Positions 51,692 through 60,620 of a DNA stretch of 62,029 nt are shown here, one piece after another. The stretch covers positions 1 to 62,029 of the forward strand of contig NZ_JAFBID010000031.1 in NCBI RefSeq assembly GCF_016811235.1, read 5' to 3'. Under the pieces are notes generated by a model. The model had not been told where the DNA came from. It saw only the letters and a list, made by a program, of their open reading frames with translations, and did no database searches. The translations under genes were made by a program, and so were the position numbers. How positions within the stretch are numbered: the first letter of the stretch is position 1; each line of letters starts with the position of its first letter. Source of the DNA: Microvirga arabica. Its GTDB lineage: Bacteria > Pseudomonadota > Alphaproteobacteria > Rhizobiales > Beijerinckiaceae.

Positions 51692-52267
51692 GTGCTGCAA
51701 GTCTGTTATCAGCTGTTCGATACAGAGATTGGAGTTTGTGGCGTCGCTTGGACTAAAAGCGGCTTGCACTGTGTGCAACTGCCGGAGGCTAGCCCCAGTT
51801 TTACGGAGAAGCGCCTGCGCAAACGCGGGGCGATTCCCAATCCTTGTGATCCACCGGCCCCGGTGATTGCTTGTATTCATAAGCTTCGAGAATACTTCAA
51901 CGGCCATGCCACGGACTTTGAAGAGGTGAGGCTGGATTTCAGTGCCGTCAGCCGGTTTGAAGCCCATGTTTATCAACTCCTTCGGCAGACGAAGTTCGGG
52001 CAGACGATTACCTACGGTACCTTGGCAAAGCAGGCCGGACATGCCCATGCGGCGCGAGCCGTGGGGGTCGCGATGTCCCGCAATCCATGGCCCATAGTGG
52101 TGCCCTGCCATCGGGTTCTTGCCGCCTCCGGTAAGCTGGGAGGGTTCTCGGCACATGGAGGTGTGGCTCTCAAGCAGGCGCTCCTTCGCATGGAGGGTGC
52201 GATGCCGTTTGACCCGGAGCCGTCTCTTCCGGGTTTATTCGACGACACTACCTCGCATCAAAGGTGA
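51692..52267 (+). CDS. ogt: Methylated-DNA--protein-cysteine methyltransferase (Ogt type)
   Basis: A 191-residue suicide DNA repair protein that takes alkyl groups from O6-alkylguanine. The active site PCHRV is intact in NPWPIVVPCHRVLAASGKLGGFSAHGG (about 130-156), with the helix-turn-helix arginine-finger region QTKFGQTITYGTLAKQAGHAHAARAVGVAM ahead of it. A GTG start at 51692 is used. No Ada-type N-terminal domain is present. Its 3' end overlaps the convergent GFA-family gene by 10 bp. Confidence 0.95.
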   Translation: MLQVCYQLFDTEIGVCGVAWTKSGLHCVQLPEASPSFTEKRLRKRGAIPNPCDPPAPVIACIHKLREYFNGHATDFEEVRLDFSAVSRFEAHVYQLLRQTKFGQTITYGTLAKQAGHAHAARAVGVAMSRNPWPIVVPCHRVLAASGKLGGFSAHGGVALKQALLRMEGAMPFDPEPSLPGLFDDTTSHQR

Positions 52268-52662
52268 CAGGTGATCTTTGGCCTGTCCCACCAGGCGTTG
52301 TCACGCCCGTTGGCGTAGGTCACCGGCGCAGCAGCCAGTTCCTCGTCTGAGACATTATCGAGACAATTCACGCGCACCGAGACAAACTCGCCGCCAATAT
52401 CTGCGACATAGCCTGTACTGAAGGAATGCACGCCACAGCGCTTGCAGAACCTGTACTGGCCCGCACCGGTGCCGAAGGAATACTCTATCAGCTCCTCGGG
52501 CCGGCTCAGCAATCGGAATGCACCAGGCTTGATGATGGCGCTCCAGTTGCGGGTCTTCATGCAGATGGAGCAATTGCAGCGTCCCGTACCCGCTGCGAGG
52601 TCGATGTCGGCCTCGAACCTAACGGCGCCACAATGGCAGCCGCCCGTGTACGTCTTTAACAT
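52258..52662 (-). CDS. GFA family protein (glutathione-dependent formaldehyde-activating enzyme-like)
   Basis: A 134-residue zinc-binding Mss4-like protein. Zinc cysteines: GGCHCGAVRFE (about 7-17), GRCNCSICMKTR (about 27-38) and FCKRCGVHSF (about 73-82). The family includes Gfa, proposed to speed formation of S-hydroxymethylglutathione, but most members are uncharacterised. It is divergent from a MarR gene whose start lies in a perfect palindrome, so MarR control is likely. Confidence 0.92.
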   Translation of the reverse strand: MLKTYTGGCHCGAVRFEADIDLAAGTGRCNCSICMKTRNWSAIIKPGAFRLLSRPEELIEYSFGTGAGQYRFCKRCGVHSFSTGYVADIGGEFVSVRVNCLDNVSDEELAAAPVTYANGRDNAWWDRPKITCHL

Positions 52663-52725
52663 TGTGAGCTCCCCGGGATCATTGCGGCTGCCTTATGAAG
52701 CGCCGCTTGCCTTGCGTTCATCTAA

Positions 52726-52743
52726 ATGACAGCATGCTGTCAT
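52726..52743. promoter_or_regulatory. MarR-type operator 1, spanning the marR start codon
   Basis: ATGACAGCATGCTGTCAT is a perfect 18-bp palindrome whose last two bases are the A and T of the MarR start codon (52742-52744). Binding here would block transcription or initiation of its own gene and possibly the divergent GFA gene. Confidence 0.78.
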
Positions 52744-53257
52744 GAAACGAAAGCTAGACAAGCGACAGCATGCTGTCAACCACACGAAGCCGCGCCGGAC
52801 CCCCGAGGGAGAAGCTTTTGCCAAGATGGCCTTCGCGGTGCTGCGGCTGTCGGGCTATTTGACCGCGGCTGGTGATGCCCTGACCAAGCCTCTCGGTCAG
52901 AGCAGCGCGCGCTGGCAGGTTTTGGCTGCCGCCGCTGCGGACGGGATGTCAGTTGCCCAGATTGCGCGGGTGCTCGGCATGAGCCGGCAGGGTGTGCAGC
53001 GCGTGGCTGATCTCTTGGTCGAGGACGGGCTGGCCGAGTATCTCGCCAATCCCCAGCACAAACGGGCGAAGCTCCTGCAACTGCTTCCGACCGGGGCGGA
53101 AATTCTGGCCGAGATCCGGGTGCGCCAGGCCGCGTGGGTCAATGAGATTGGAACACGGTTCACGGCTGCAGACCTCGAGGCAGCGGCAAAGGTCCTGGCG
53201 GAAGCCACCGAAATGCTCGCGGAACGGGAGGCTCTTCGGGAGGCTTATGCTTTGTGA
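52742..53257 (+). CDS. MarR family transcriptional regulator
   Basis: A 171-residue MarR protein with a winged HTH: SSARWQVLAAAAADGMSVAQIARVLGMSRQGVQRVADLLVEDGLAEYLANPQHKRAKLLQLLPTGAEIL (about 58-125), flanked by dimerisation helices. The first 25 residues are basic (KRKLDKRQHAVNHTKPRRT) and are encoded across the second palindrome. Autoregulation through the two palindromes and control of the divergent GFA gene are the simplest reading. A later start (MAFAVLRLSG, about residue 29) would leave both sites upstream of the coding region and is a real alternative. Confidence 0.9.
   Translation: MKRKLDKRQHAVNHTKPRRTPEGEAFAKMAFAVLRLSGYLTAAGDALTKPLGQSSARWQVLAAAAADGMSVAQIARVLGMSRQGVQRVADLLVEDGLAEYLANPQHKRAKLLQLLPTGAEILAEIRVRQAAWVNEIGTRFTAADLEAAAKVLAEATEMLAEREALREAYAL
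52764..52777. promoter_or_regulatory. MarR-type operator 2, inside the 5' coding region
   Basis: GACAGCATGCTGTC (52764-52777) repeats the central 14 bases of operator 1 exactly, with 36 bp centre-to-centre spacing. As placed it lies in codons 8-12 of the MarR gene, unless translation starts further downstream. Confidence 0.75.
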
Positions 53258-53440
53258 ATGGATCTCAATTCATGAACCATCGGCCCAGAGGCCTCGCTCG
53301 GCAGCTGGCCGAAATGGTTAAACGACTATTTGATGCCCATAACAGCCATTGCCTTGTGACGACGGGAATTGCGCTGGAGAGTGGAAACTGAGCGGCGTGG
53401 TTCGACAGGACTCGCCAATACCGCATCAATCAGCACCGCA

Positions 53441-54325
53441 TCAATCAGCGGCCTCTTTGAGAATCCATGATCTGAACGCAGCGATTTTCGCCCGGCTGTG
53501 GCTCGCCTCGGGATAGACAAGATAGTACGCGAATGCATCGACTAGGACAGTATCTGCAAGGCGCGTGAGGCGGCCCTCTTTGAGTTCATCTTCAATCATG
53601 GCAGCAGGCAGAAGGCCCGCGCCTTGACCGCTCAATATGGCTTTGAGGAGGAGATTCGAGTCGTCGAACGATGGGCCGCGAGGCGCTGCGATGTCCTCAA
53701 TGCCTTGGGTTTGAAACCAAAGGTGCCACCCCTTTCGCTCGGCGTCGTGAATTTGAGGCCAGCGGGCCAAGTCTCCAGCGGACTCTGGCATGCCTCTTTC
53801 AGCAACGAGCGAGGGAGCCGCCACTGGCACGATTTCGGCCACGAGGACCTTATAGCTGCGAAGTCCCAGGTATTGGCCGTGGCCGTGGCGGACAGCCACA
53901 TCCACGCCATCGCGGGAGAAATCCGCAAGGGCGCTGCTGGCGAGAACCCTCAGGTCGATATCCGGGTGAGCATCTTGAAAGCGCTTTAGGCGAGGCACGA
54001 GCCACGTTGCGGCAAAGAAAGGCGTGACACTCACAGTCAGTGTTGTGTCCGCAGCGATTGCAATGCGCTGGGTGGCCTCCGCCATCTGACGAAAGGCGTT
54101 GCGGATCGGCGGAAGGTAGTTCTGCCCTGCTTCAGTCAGGAGGATGCCTCGATTGACGCGGTGAAACAGCTTCGTTCCCAGTTCGGTCTCCAGGGTCTTG
54201 AGCATCTGGCTGACCGCGCCTGGGGTGACACACAACTCGGCGGCTGCGTGCTTTACCGACAGATGTCGTGCAGTGGCCTCAAAGGCACGAAGTGCTTTGA
54301 GTGGAGGCAGCCTACTTTCGATCAT
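53441..54325 (-). CDS. LysR family regulator (GcvA-like)
   Basis: A 294-residue LysR-type regulator. The HTH is LKALRAFEATARHLSVKHAAAELCVTPGAVSQMLKTLETELGTKLFHR (about 9-56). The effector domain includes DGVDVAVRHGHGQYLGLRSYKVL, typical of the GcvA group. It is divergent from the amidase gene at 54521 and probably controls the amidase-MFS-GST cluster. The inducer may be an amide or its acid product, by inference. Confidence 0.92.
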   Translation of the reverse strand: MIESRLPPLKALRAFEATARHLSVKHAAAELCVTPGAVSQMLKTLETELGTKLFHRVNRGILLTEAGQNYLPPIRNAFRQMAEATQRIAIAADTTLTVSVTPFFAATWLVPRLKRFQDAHPDIDLRVLASSALADFSRDGVDVAVRHGHGQYLGLRSYKVLVAEIVPVAAPSLVAERGMPESAGDLARWPQIHDAERKGWHLWFQTQGIEDIAAPRGPSFDDSNLLLKAILSGQGAGLLPAAMIEDELKEGRLTRLADTVLVDAFAYYLVYPEASHSRAKIAAFRSWILKEAAD

Positions 54326-54520
54326 TTAGATTTTCTAACTCGAATGATGCAGAACATCTGGTTTGCAGCCGAAGAGAATATGGGGTCAGTTATGTCCGAC
54401 GGCCCCACTTACTCTGCTAATGAGTTTAGCCATCCTGATCCGAGATTGAAAGATGGCGTTAGAGGCCGCACCCACCTGCATTCGGATCAATCAAGCCAAG
54501 TCCGAACGAGAGAGATTGCC

Positions 54521-55927
54521 ATGAACGCTCTATCCGCTGCCCCCCATTACCTTGAACTCTCCGAACTTGCCGAGCGCCTCAAAACGCGTGCCGTGTCGCC
54601 GGTGGGCATCACCCATGCACTGCTCGATCGTATCTCTCGGCTGGATCGCTCCCTGAATGCCTTCGCTCTCGTCACCGCTGATGATGCGATTGAGCAGGCT
54701 CAGATTGCGGAAGCGGAGATCATGGGCGGCCACTATCGCGGACCATTGCACGGTGTGCCGCTCGCGGTGAAGGACCTCTGCTGGAGTGGAGGTCACCCAA
54801 CGGCAGCCGGAATGTCCATCCACCAGCATTTTTGCCCTTCCGAAGACTCGACGGTCGTGCATCGCCTCAAGAAGGCCGGTGCTATTCTCCTGGGCAAACT
54901 TCAGCTGACTGAAGGCGCCTATTCGGACCACCATCCGTCGATCACCCCGCCAAAAAACCCTTGGAACCCGGATTATTGGCCCGGCATTTCGTCGAGCGGT
55001 CCGGGCGCCGCCACAGCAGCGGGTTTGTGCTACGGCGCGATCGCCTCCGACACTGGCGGGTCGATCCGCTGGCCATCCGCCGCAAATGGCGTCACGGGGC
55101 TGAAGCCGACGTGGGGACGTGTCAGCCGATACGGCGTCTTTGAGCTCGCCGCGAGCTTGGATCACATCGGCCCAATGGCGCGCAGCGCGAGGGATTGCGC
55201 CCTGATTTTAGCTGCGATCGCGGGCTCCGACCCGAAAGACCCGACGGCAATGCTCGATCCCGTGCCCGACTTTCCTGAGCAAGCCGGTCAGGGTGTTCGC
55301 GGACTGCGTATCGGAGTCGACCCCGCCTGGAACGGGCATGATGTGGATCCGGCTGTCCAGGCCGTGCTCGCACAGGCGGCGGAGGTCTTCCACTCCCTTG
55401 GCGCCTTGATCATGGAGGTGACGTTCCCCGACGTGGGGCAGACAATTGCTGACTGGGCGCCCAATTGTGCGGTCGAGGCAGCCGTCGCGCACGAGGCGAC
55501 CTACCCAGTGCGCAAGGCGGAGTATGGGCAGGTCCTCGCGTCGGTCCTGGACAACGGCCGCGCTCTATCCGGCATGGAGTACCAGAAGATCCTGCTACGG
55601 CGACTTGAGCTGCGCGGCCGGGTGGCCGCCTTGTTTGGCACGATCGATCTTCTGCTCACACCGGTGCATCCCTTCGGTCCACTCAGCCTCGAGATGATCC
55701 AGACGCTCGGCGAGCAGCCGGATCTGATCTTTAAGCTCCAGAGGTACACCTGCCCTTTCAACATGACCGGCAGTCCCACGATCACGCTGCCCGGCGGTGT
55801 CACCGACGCCGGATTGCCGATCGCATTCCAGCTGGTAGCAGCGCATATGGGTGAGCCGGCATTGCTTCGCGCCGGCACGGCTTTTCAGAGCGCCACCGGC
55901 TGGCATCGCCGGCATCCACTCGCCTGA
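54521..55927 (+). CDS. Amidase (amidase-signature family)
   Basis: A 468-residue amidase-signature hydrolase using a Ser-cisSer-Lys triad. Lys is in GVPLAVKDLCWSGG (about 76-89), cis-Ser and nucleophile Ser in GISSSGPGAATAAG and ASDTGGSIRWPSAANG (about 154-192), the GSS(G/T) block is conserved, and GPMARSARDCALIL follows. It resembles GatA but stands without gatBC, so hydrolysis of a small amide or an aryl/acyl amide is likely. I start at MNALSAAPHYLEL. The following MFS gene starts 13 bp later. Confidence 0.92.
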   Translation: MNALSAAPHYLELSELAERLKTRAVSPVGITHALLDRISRLDRSLNAFALVTADDAIEQAQIAEAEIMGGHYRGPLHGVPLAVKDLCWSGGHPTAAGMSIHQHFCPSEDSTVVHRLKKAGAILLGKLQLTEGAYSDHHPSITPPKNPWNPDYWPGISSSGPGAATAAGLCYGAIASDTGGSIRWPSAANGVTGLKPTWGRVSRYGVFELAASLDHIGPMARSARDCALILAAIAGSDPKDPTAMLDPVPDFPEQAGQGVRGLRIGVDPAWNGHDVDPAVQAVLAQAAEVFHSLGALIMEVTFPDVGQTIADWAPNCAVEAAVAHEATYPVRKAEYGQVLASVLDNGRALSGMEYQKILLRRLELRGRVAALFGTIDLLLTPVHPFGPLSLEMIQTLGEQPDLIFKLQRYTCPFNMTGSPTITLPGGVTDAGLPIAFQLVAAHMGEPALLRAGTAFQSATGWHRRHPLA

Positions 55928-55940
55928 GGAGGTAGACACC

Positions 55941-57206
55941 ATGCGCAGCACATCAATCGGCTCCGGCTCTGGCATTTTCTATGGCTGGTTCGTCGTTGCG
56001 GCCGCCTTCACCGTAACCTTACTTGGTTTCGGCAGCGCCTACACGTTCAGCGCCTTCTTTGAGGCGCTTCAAGCGGAATTCTCCGCGTCACGGGCATCGA
56101 CCTCTCTCGTGTTCTCGCTGGCCGGGTTCCTCTATTTCGGTATTGGCGCGGCAAGCGGGCCACTTGCCGACCGGGTCGGCTCGCGCACTCTGGCTGCCAT
56201 TGGCATGGTTCTTCTGGGGGTAGGACTGGCCTTGGCAGGTGCTGCCCGCAGCTTGATGGAGATTTATCTCGCATACGGCCTTGGTGTTGGACTCGGTGTT
56301 GGCCTTTCGTATGTGCCAGTACTCGGCGCCGTGCAGCGGTGGTTCGTGCGCCGACGTGGCTTCGCATCGGGAATCGCCGTGAGCGGGATAGGTGTCGGAA
56401 CGCTCGTCATGCCGCCGTTGGCTTCTTGGCTGATTGACCTTTTTGGCTGGCGGGCAGGCTACGTTTTGCTTGGGGGCCTCGCCGCAGCAATCGGCGCAGG
56501 TGTGTCAATTCTGATCGTCAATGATCCTCGTGACCGCGGACTTGCTCCTGATGGCGGCCTCATCGCACCTCGATCGAACCCAACTCCGCCGCAGGGGGCT
56601 TCGATCGGCGAGGCGATCAGGTCGGCGCGTTTCATTGCGCTCTATGCCGCCTGCCTGCTCTGTTCGTTCGGGGTGTTCGTACCGTTTGCCCACCTTGTAC
56701 CCTTTGCGCTAGACCACGGCATTCCACAATCTTCCGCGGTTTTGATCCTCGGCGCCATCGGAGTCGGCAGCACTGCAGGGCGTTTCTTGCTAGGAGGCTT
56801 GGCGGATCGGCTCGGGCGGCAAACGTCACTTATAATAATGTTCGCCGGCATGGCGATCGCCATGGGTGTTTGGGCCCTGTCCACTCAGGCGTGGCAACTT
56901 TGTATGTTCGCCCTCATTTACGGCCTGTTCTATGGCGGCTGGGTAGCACTTCTCCCAGCCGTGGTGATGGACGATTATGGCGGGCGGAATGTCAGCGGGA
57001 TCATTGGCGTCCTATACACCAGCGTCGCGGTCGGAACTCTGGCGGGTCCGAGCACCGCCGGCCTGGTGTTCGATCTCACTCAAAGCTATACACTGCCGAT
57101 CCTGGCAAGCGTGTGTGCCAATATTGTCAGCGCCTGCATCGTTGCCGTTGCATACGGCTCCAGCATATTCAAAAGGAAGAAACCTTCGCGCGGCCCGGAT
57201 TTGTAA
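55941..57206 (+). CDS. MFS transporter (OFA/monocarboxylate type)
   Basis: A 421-residue 12-helix transporter of the oxalate/formate-antiporter-like (monocarboxylate) branch: FYGWFVVAAAFTVTLLGFGSAYTFSAFFEALQAEF is the typical first helix and loop, motif A is GPLADRVGSRTL, and RRRGFASGIAVSGIGVGTLVMPPLASWLI is the family's helix 5-6 block. GAGGAGGTAGACACC precedes the ATG. It is coupled to the amidase, so it probably imports the amide substrate or moves the carboxylate product. Confidence 0.92.
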   Translation: MRSTSIGSGSGIFYGWFVVAAAFTVTLLGFGSAYTFSAFFEALQAEFSASRASTSLVFSLAGFLYFGIGAASGPLADRVGSRTLAAIGMVLLGVGLALAGAARSLMEIYLAYGLGVGLGVGLSYVPVLGAVQRWFVRRRGFASGIAVSGIGVGTLVMPPLASWLIDLFGWRAGYVLLGGLAAAIGAGVSILIVNDPRDRGLAPDGGLIAPRSNPTPPQGASIGEAIRSARFIALYAACLLCSFGVFVPFAHLVPFALDHGIPQSSAVLILGAIGVGSTAGRFLLGGLADRLGRQTSLIIMFAGMAIAMGVWALSTQAWQLCMFALIYGLFYGGWVALLPAVVMDDYGGRNVSGIIGVLYTSVAVGTLAGPSTAGLVFDLTQSYTLPILASVCANIVSACIVAVAYGSSIFKRKKPSRGPDL

Positions 57207-57297
57207 GGCTCTGCCACTGGCTGGTTCCCCGCACTGTGGAGGGGCCTGCAAGATATGCTATGGTCGGGTTCAGCCGAGTCTCAACGCACTTTCGATC

Positions 57298-57990
57298 ATG
57301 GCCATCAAGCTTTACGAACTTGCCGCCGCCGAGGACGATCGGCGCTTCAGCCCTTACTGCTGGAGGATCCGCTTTGCCCTAGAGCACAAGCAGCTCAGTT
57401 TTGAGGCGGTTGCATGCCGTTTCACAGAAAAGGAAGTGATCGCCTTTTCCGGGCAAGACAAGGTGCCGGTACTTGCCGACGGAGATGATGTCATCGTCGA
57501 CTCCTGGAACATCGCCTGCCATCTTGAGCGAACCTATCCCGACCGGCCGTCACTCTTCGGAGGATCTGCCGGGCAGGCGCTGTCACGCTTCTACGTCGAT
57601 TGGACCGCCACACAGCTCCACGGCACGCTAATCCGGCTTCTGGCGAGTGACATCCACGCCCACCTGCACGAGAAAGATAGAATTTACTTTCGAAAAAGCC
57701 GGGAGAAGCAGTTCGGGACAACCCTGGAGGAGTTCTGCTCCAACCAGGCGGAGGCACTCCTAGAACTGAGGCACATCCTCACACCACTTAGACGTACATT
57801 GAAGATTCAACCCTATCTCGGCGGCGACTCTCCCCTGTATCCGGATTATGCTGTCATGGGTGCTTTCATGTGGGCACGCAGCGTGAGCCAGGTGCCTCTG
57901 CTCGAGCCTAACGATCCAGTGGCGCTATGGAGAAGCCGGATGCTCTCTCGGCTCAGTGACGACTCAGGACGTCTCAAGCACTACGATTGA
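57298..57990 (+). CDS. Glutathione S-transferase family protein (beta-etherase-like)
   Basis: A 230-residue GST. The N-terminal thioredoxin-like domain is MAIKLYELAAAEDDRRFSPYCWRIRFALEHKQL (about 1-33), with FSPYCWR in the active-site position, and KVPVLADGDDVIVDSWNIACHLERTYP binds glutathione. The helical C-terminal domain includes YPDYAVMGAFMWARSV. FSPYCWR-type GSTs include the bacterial beta-etherases of lignin breakdown. It lies after the MFS gene with a 91-bp gap and is probably part of the same unit. Confidence 0.88.
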   Translation: MAIKLYELAAAEDDRRFSPYCWRIRFALEHKQLSFEAVACRFTEKEVIAFSGQDKVPVLADGDDVIVDSWNIACHLERTYPDRPSLFGGSAGQALSRFYVDWTATQLHGTLIRLLASDIHAHLHEKDRIYFRKSREKQFGTTLEEFCSNQAEALLELRHILTPLRRTLKIQPYLGGDSPLYPDYAVMGAFMWARSVSQVPLLEPNDPVALWRSRMLSRLSDDSGRLKHYD

Positions 57991-58256
57991 TCTTAGATGC
58001 GTCTGCTCAAATCCAACCCTCCTTGGTCCGGAGCGCGACTAGTCACGCCCGTCGGTGAACTCAATCAAGTCACATCGGGTGCCAAGCTACATTGAGGAAT
58101 GGGATGGGTCGCCTCGGCTGACGAACTTGCCGCAAATCGAGAGTGGCGGGTCGCATCCGGGGTTTCAAGGTGGCCATCGACGTACTCCCGATCACGTACA
58201 GCAACGGGCGGTTGTTCATCTCGCCGAGCCCTCGAAGGAACGTCTCCCAACCGACA
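57991..58256. other. Spacer without recognised features
   Basis: No gene or strong hairpin is seen between the convergent GST and hypothetical genes. Confidence 0.35.
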
Positions 58257-58778
58257 TCAGGCGATAGACCTGCGGCGGGCCTGGAATTCCTGGGTCAGGA
58301 ACCAACCTGTGGCCGTCTCGCGCTGATTGCGCCAGGTAAAGCTCATGTCGGTGATGTTAGAAAAGATCCACCTCATCCGACTTGTGTCCTCCAACTCGGT
58401 TTCCAGAATGACCTCGTCGCCCCTCCGGCGGGCAATGAAAACATGCACAGCTCGTTGAGAAGGGCCAACCCAGGTCGAGCGCCAAGCGCCGAGAGCAGGA
58501 TCGAAGAACCGCAAGCTGGTGCCGTACTCATATGGATCCTGGTGATTATGGCGTTCACTGCGAGATGGCACGATCCAGATGTCCTGGACAGCGCGTCCTT
58601 CGAGCACCCATGAGAAGTGCCACTCGCCGTTCTCCCGTCGCCTGATGCTGCCATCTTCCGCGTACCAGGTCACAACGAGATCCCAGTTCCCGATGAAGGG
58701 GGCGAAGATCCGCTGCTCTAGTGGCATATCGGGATGCGGTTCTTGACTGACCAAAGCAGAGAGGAAGACATTGCTCAT
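58257..58778 (-). CDS. Conserved-type hypothetical protein (DUF1579/lipocalin-like)
   Basis: A 173-residue protein with beta-rich segments: FAPFIGNWDLVVTWYAEDGSIRRRENGEWHFSWVLEGRAVQDIWIVPS (about 25-72), and RFFDPALGAWRSTWVGP. The pattern (GxW...G....R.....W.W.L.GRA..D.W.VP) is that of DUF1579-like calycin-type small proteins. The biochemical role is unknown. A purine-rich AAAGGAAATCCT precedes the ATG. The EEP-family gene lies upstream on the same strand. Confidence 0.75.
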   Translation of the reverse strand: MSNVFLSALVSQEPHPDMPLEQRIFAPFIGNWDLVVTWYAEDGSIRRRENGEWHFSWVLEGRAVQDIWIVPSRSERHNHQDPYEYGTSLRFFDPALGAWRSTWVGPSQRAVHVFIARRRGDEVILETELEDTSRMRWIFSNITDMSFTWRNQRETATGWFLTQEFQARRRSIA

Positions 58779-58858
58779 AGGATTTCCTTTCTTAGCACGA
58801 TGGATCTAGAGACGGTCGTCCCGCAATCGCAGCAGACTGATGAAGAAGGAGCAGAAGA

Positions 58859-59704
58859 TCAGATTTCCAGAATGAGCGGACAGTGGTCCGAGACTTCAGG
58901 TTGAGCTACCACCGTGAACTCCAAAACGTCGTCGGTGCGATTGACGAGCATGTAGTCAGCGAATCGCCCCGGCTTCTTGTATTGAGACGTGCGGGTGCCT
59001 TCAAAGTCACGTGTGGTCACAAGATCCGTCAACCCGATACCGGCAAGGACTCTGAATGTCTCACTGTCGGGCTCGACATTGAAGTCACCACACACCACCA
59101 GAGGATCCCCCGGCACAGCGACCTTGGTTGTCAGGTCTGCGAGACGACGTGCCTGTGCCAGCCGCTCGGGTGTATCACTCTTTCCGTTCAAGTCTCGCAA
59201 TCCGTGCATGTGAGCAATGCTAACGGGCCGATCGCGAGCGTAGTCATAGACCCGGATGGCATGGGCGTTGCGCGATCTGGGATGTTCTCCGTAACCGTGT
59301 GGCGAGAAGTCCTTGTGCACGAAGCCCTGCGCTTGTGCGATGATCGGAAAGGATCCCCGGACGAAGGTCGCGAGTCCCCACTGGGATGGCACCGTATCGG
59401 TGGCATCCCACAGAACACCCTGGGCGGCGGGACAGAAGATGGCGACATGCCCGGGGAGTGCTTCCGCGATTTCACGGAACAGATTGGCTCGCTGAGGTAA
59501 GACGTGGTCGCCATCCCGATACGTCAGCCAACCTTTTCCTGTGGTCGGACTATGAACCACCTCCTGAAGGCAAAGCACATCGGGCGAGGTTGTGCGAACG
59601 TAATAAATCAACTCGTCGTGCAGCTTGCCACCCCAGGCATTGAGACTCATGACCTTCACAGCGGGCTCCGAAACCTTGGGGTCAACGCTTTTCCCAAAAG
59701 ACAT
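58859..59704 (-). CDS. Endonuclease/exonuclease/phosphatase family protein
   Basis: A 281-residue EEP-fold metal-dependent hydrolase. Motifs in order: the metal Asn in VKVMSLNAWGGKL (about 17-29), Glu in DVLCLQEVVHS (about 42-52), His in SIAHMHGLRDLNG, DFN in PLVVCGDFNVEPDSE (about 201-215), and the C-terminal SDHCPLILEI. Members cleave phosphodiesters in DNA, lipids or sphingomyelin, or act on 5' ends. No signal peptide is seen, so it is probably cytosolic. The substrate is unknown. Confidence 0.9.
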   Translation of the reverse strand: MSFGKSVDPKVSEPAVKVMSLNAWGGKLHDELIYYVRTTSPDVLCLQEVVHSPTTGKGWLTYRDGDHVLPQRANLFREIAEALPGHVAIFCPAAQGVLWDATDTVPSQWGLATFVRGSFPIIAQAQGFVHKDFSPHGYGEHPRSRNAHAIRVYDYARDRPVSIAHMHGLRDLNGKSDTPERLAQARRLADLTTKVAVPGDPLVVCGDFNVEPDSETFRVLAGIGLTDLVTTRDFEGTRTSQYKKPGRFADYMLVNRTDDVLEFTVVAQPEVSDHCPLILEI

Positions 59705-59831
59705 GGCAGCGTACCGGCCGACATGAGATTGCCTCGTTGAGTAATGGACTGCGCATCTGTCCAGCCTCCGCTCCGTGTTTCATTGAGTTAGGATCTTTCG
59801 TGTGATGGACAGGGTTCGGAATCCAGATCTG

Positions 59832-60620
59832 TCACTGCGCGGTGAATGCTCTAGTCTCCTGAAAAACTGCCCTTGCCGCATTCTCCAGAGCCCGCATCGC
59901 CAGAAGGTACGGCCCTGGCCCGTGGCTGATCCTTGCCACGCCCAGTTCGGAAAGCCTCGAGGTAGGTGGAGTCTTCTCCCCCACCATGATGTTTACCGGG
60001 AGCGGCGAGCCTTCAACAAGGCGTCCGATGAGCCTCTCATCGACTAATCCAGGGACGAACAGGCCGTTCGCACCCGCGTCAGCATAAGTCCGGCCACGTT
60101 CGAGAGCCACTTCAACCATGCTCTGGTCGTGTTGCGCCGGTCCGACCTGAAAGAAGACATCCGTACGGGCGTTCAGAAATGCTGGGATTCCGAGTGCGTC
60201 GGCCGCGGCTCTTGCAGCCTTTAGCCGGGCCGTTTGGTCGGCAGCCTCGCGGAGCGTTCCATTTTCCGGAAAGCTGTCTTCGAGATTGCACCCGACGGCT
60301 CCTGCCTCCAAGGCGCGCGCAACGGTCACTCTGACGGCTGAGGGATCTGCGCCGTATCCACTCTCGAGATCAACCGTCACCGGAAGGTCAACTGCTCCGG
60401 CGAGCGTTTGTAGGTTCGCAAGACAAAGGTCGAGGGATATCTGCTCGCCATCCCTGAAGCCGTTTGCGGCTGCAACTGACCAGCTCCCGGTGGCGATCGC
60501 CTGGGCACCACCGGCGGCCACCGCTTTGGCGGAGCCGGCATCCCAGACATTGAACAGAACGAGCGGACGCCCGGGGACGTGAAGCGACCGGAAAGACTCG
60601 GCGAGGTTAGACTTGTTCAA
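59832..60620 (-). CDS. Isocitrate lyase/phosphoenolpyruvate mutase family protein
   Basis: A 262-residue (beta/alpha)8 protein of the PEP mutase/isocitrate lyase superfamily: LVLFNVWDAGSAKAVAAGGAQAIATGSWSVA (about 20-50), then DLESGYGADP with Mg-binding Asp and Glu, VGCNLEDSFPENG, and FLNARTDVFFQVG. The length and the N-terminal start (LHVPGRPLVLFNVWDAGSA) fit the short oxaloacetate-decarboxylase/carboxyphosphonoenolpyruvate-synthase-like subgroup. The KKCGH motif of isocitrate lyase is absent. Function unassigned. Confidence 0.9.
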   Translation of the reverse strand: MNKSNLAESFRSLHVPGRPLVLFNVWDAGSAKAVAAGGAQAIATGSWSVAAANGFRDGEQISLDLCLANLQTLAGAVDLPVTVDLESGYGADPSAVRVTVARALEAGAVGCNLEDSFPENGTLREAADQTARLKAARAAADALGIPAFLNARTDVFFQVGPAQHDQSMVEVALERGRTYADAGANGLFVPGLVDERLIGRLVEGSPLPVNIMVGEKTPPTSRLSELGVARISHGPGPYLLAMRALENAARAVFQETRAFTAQ

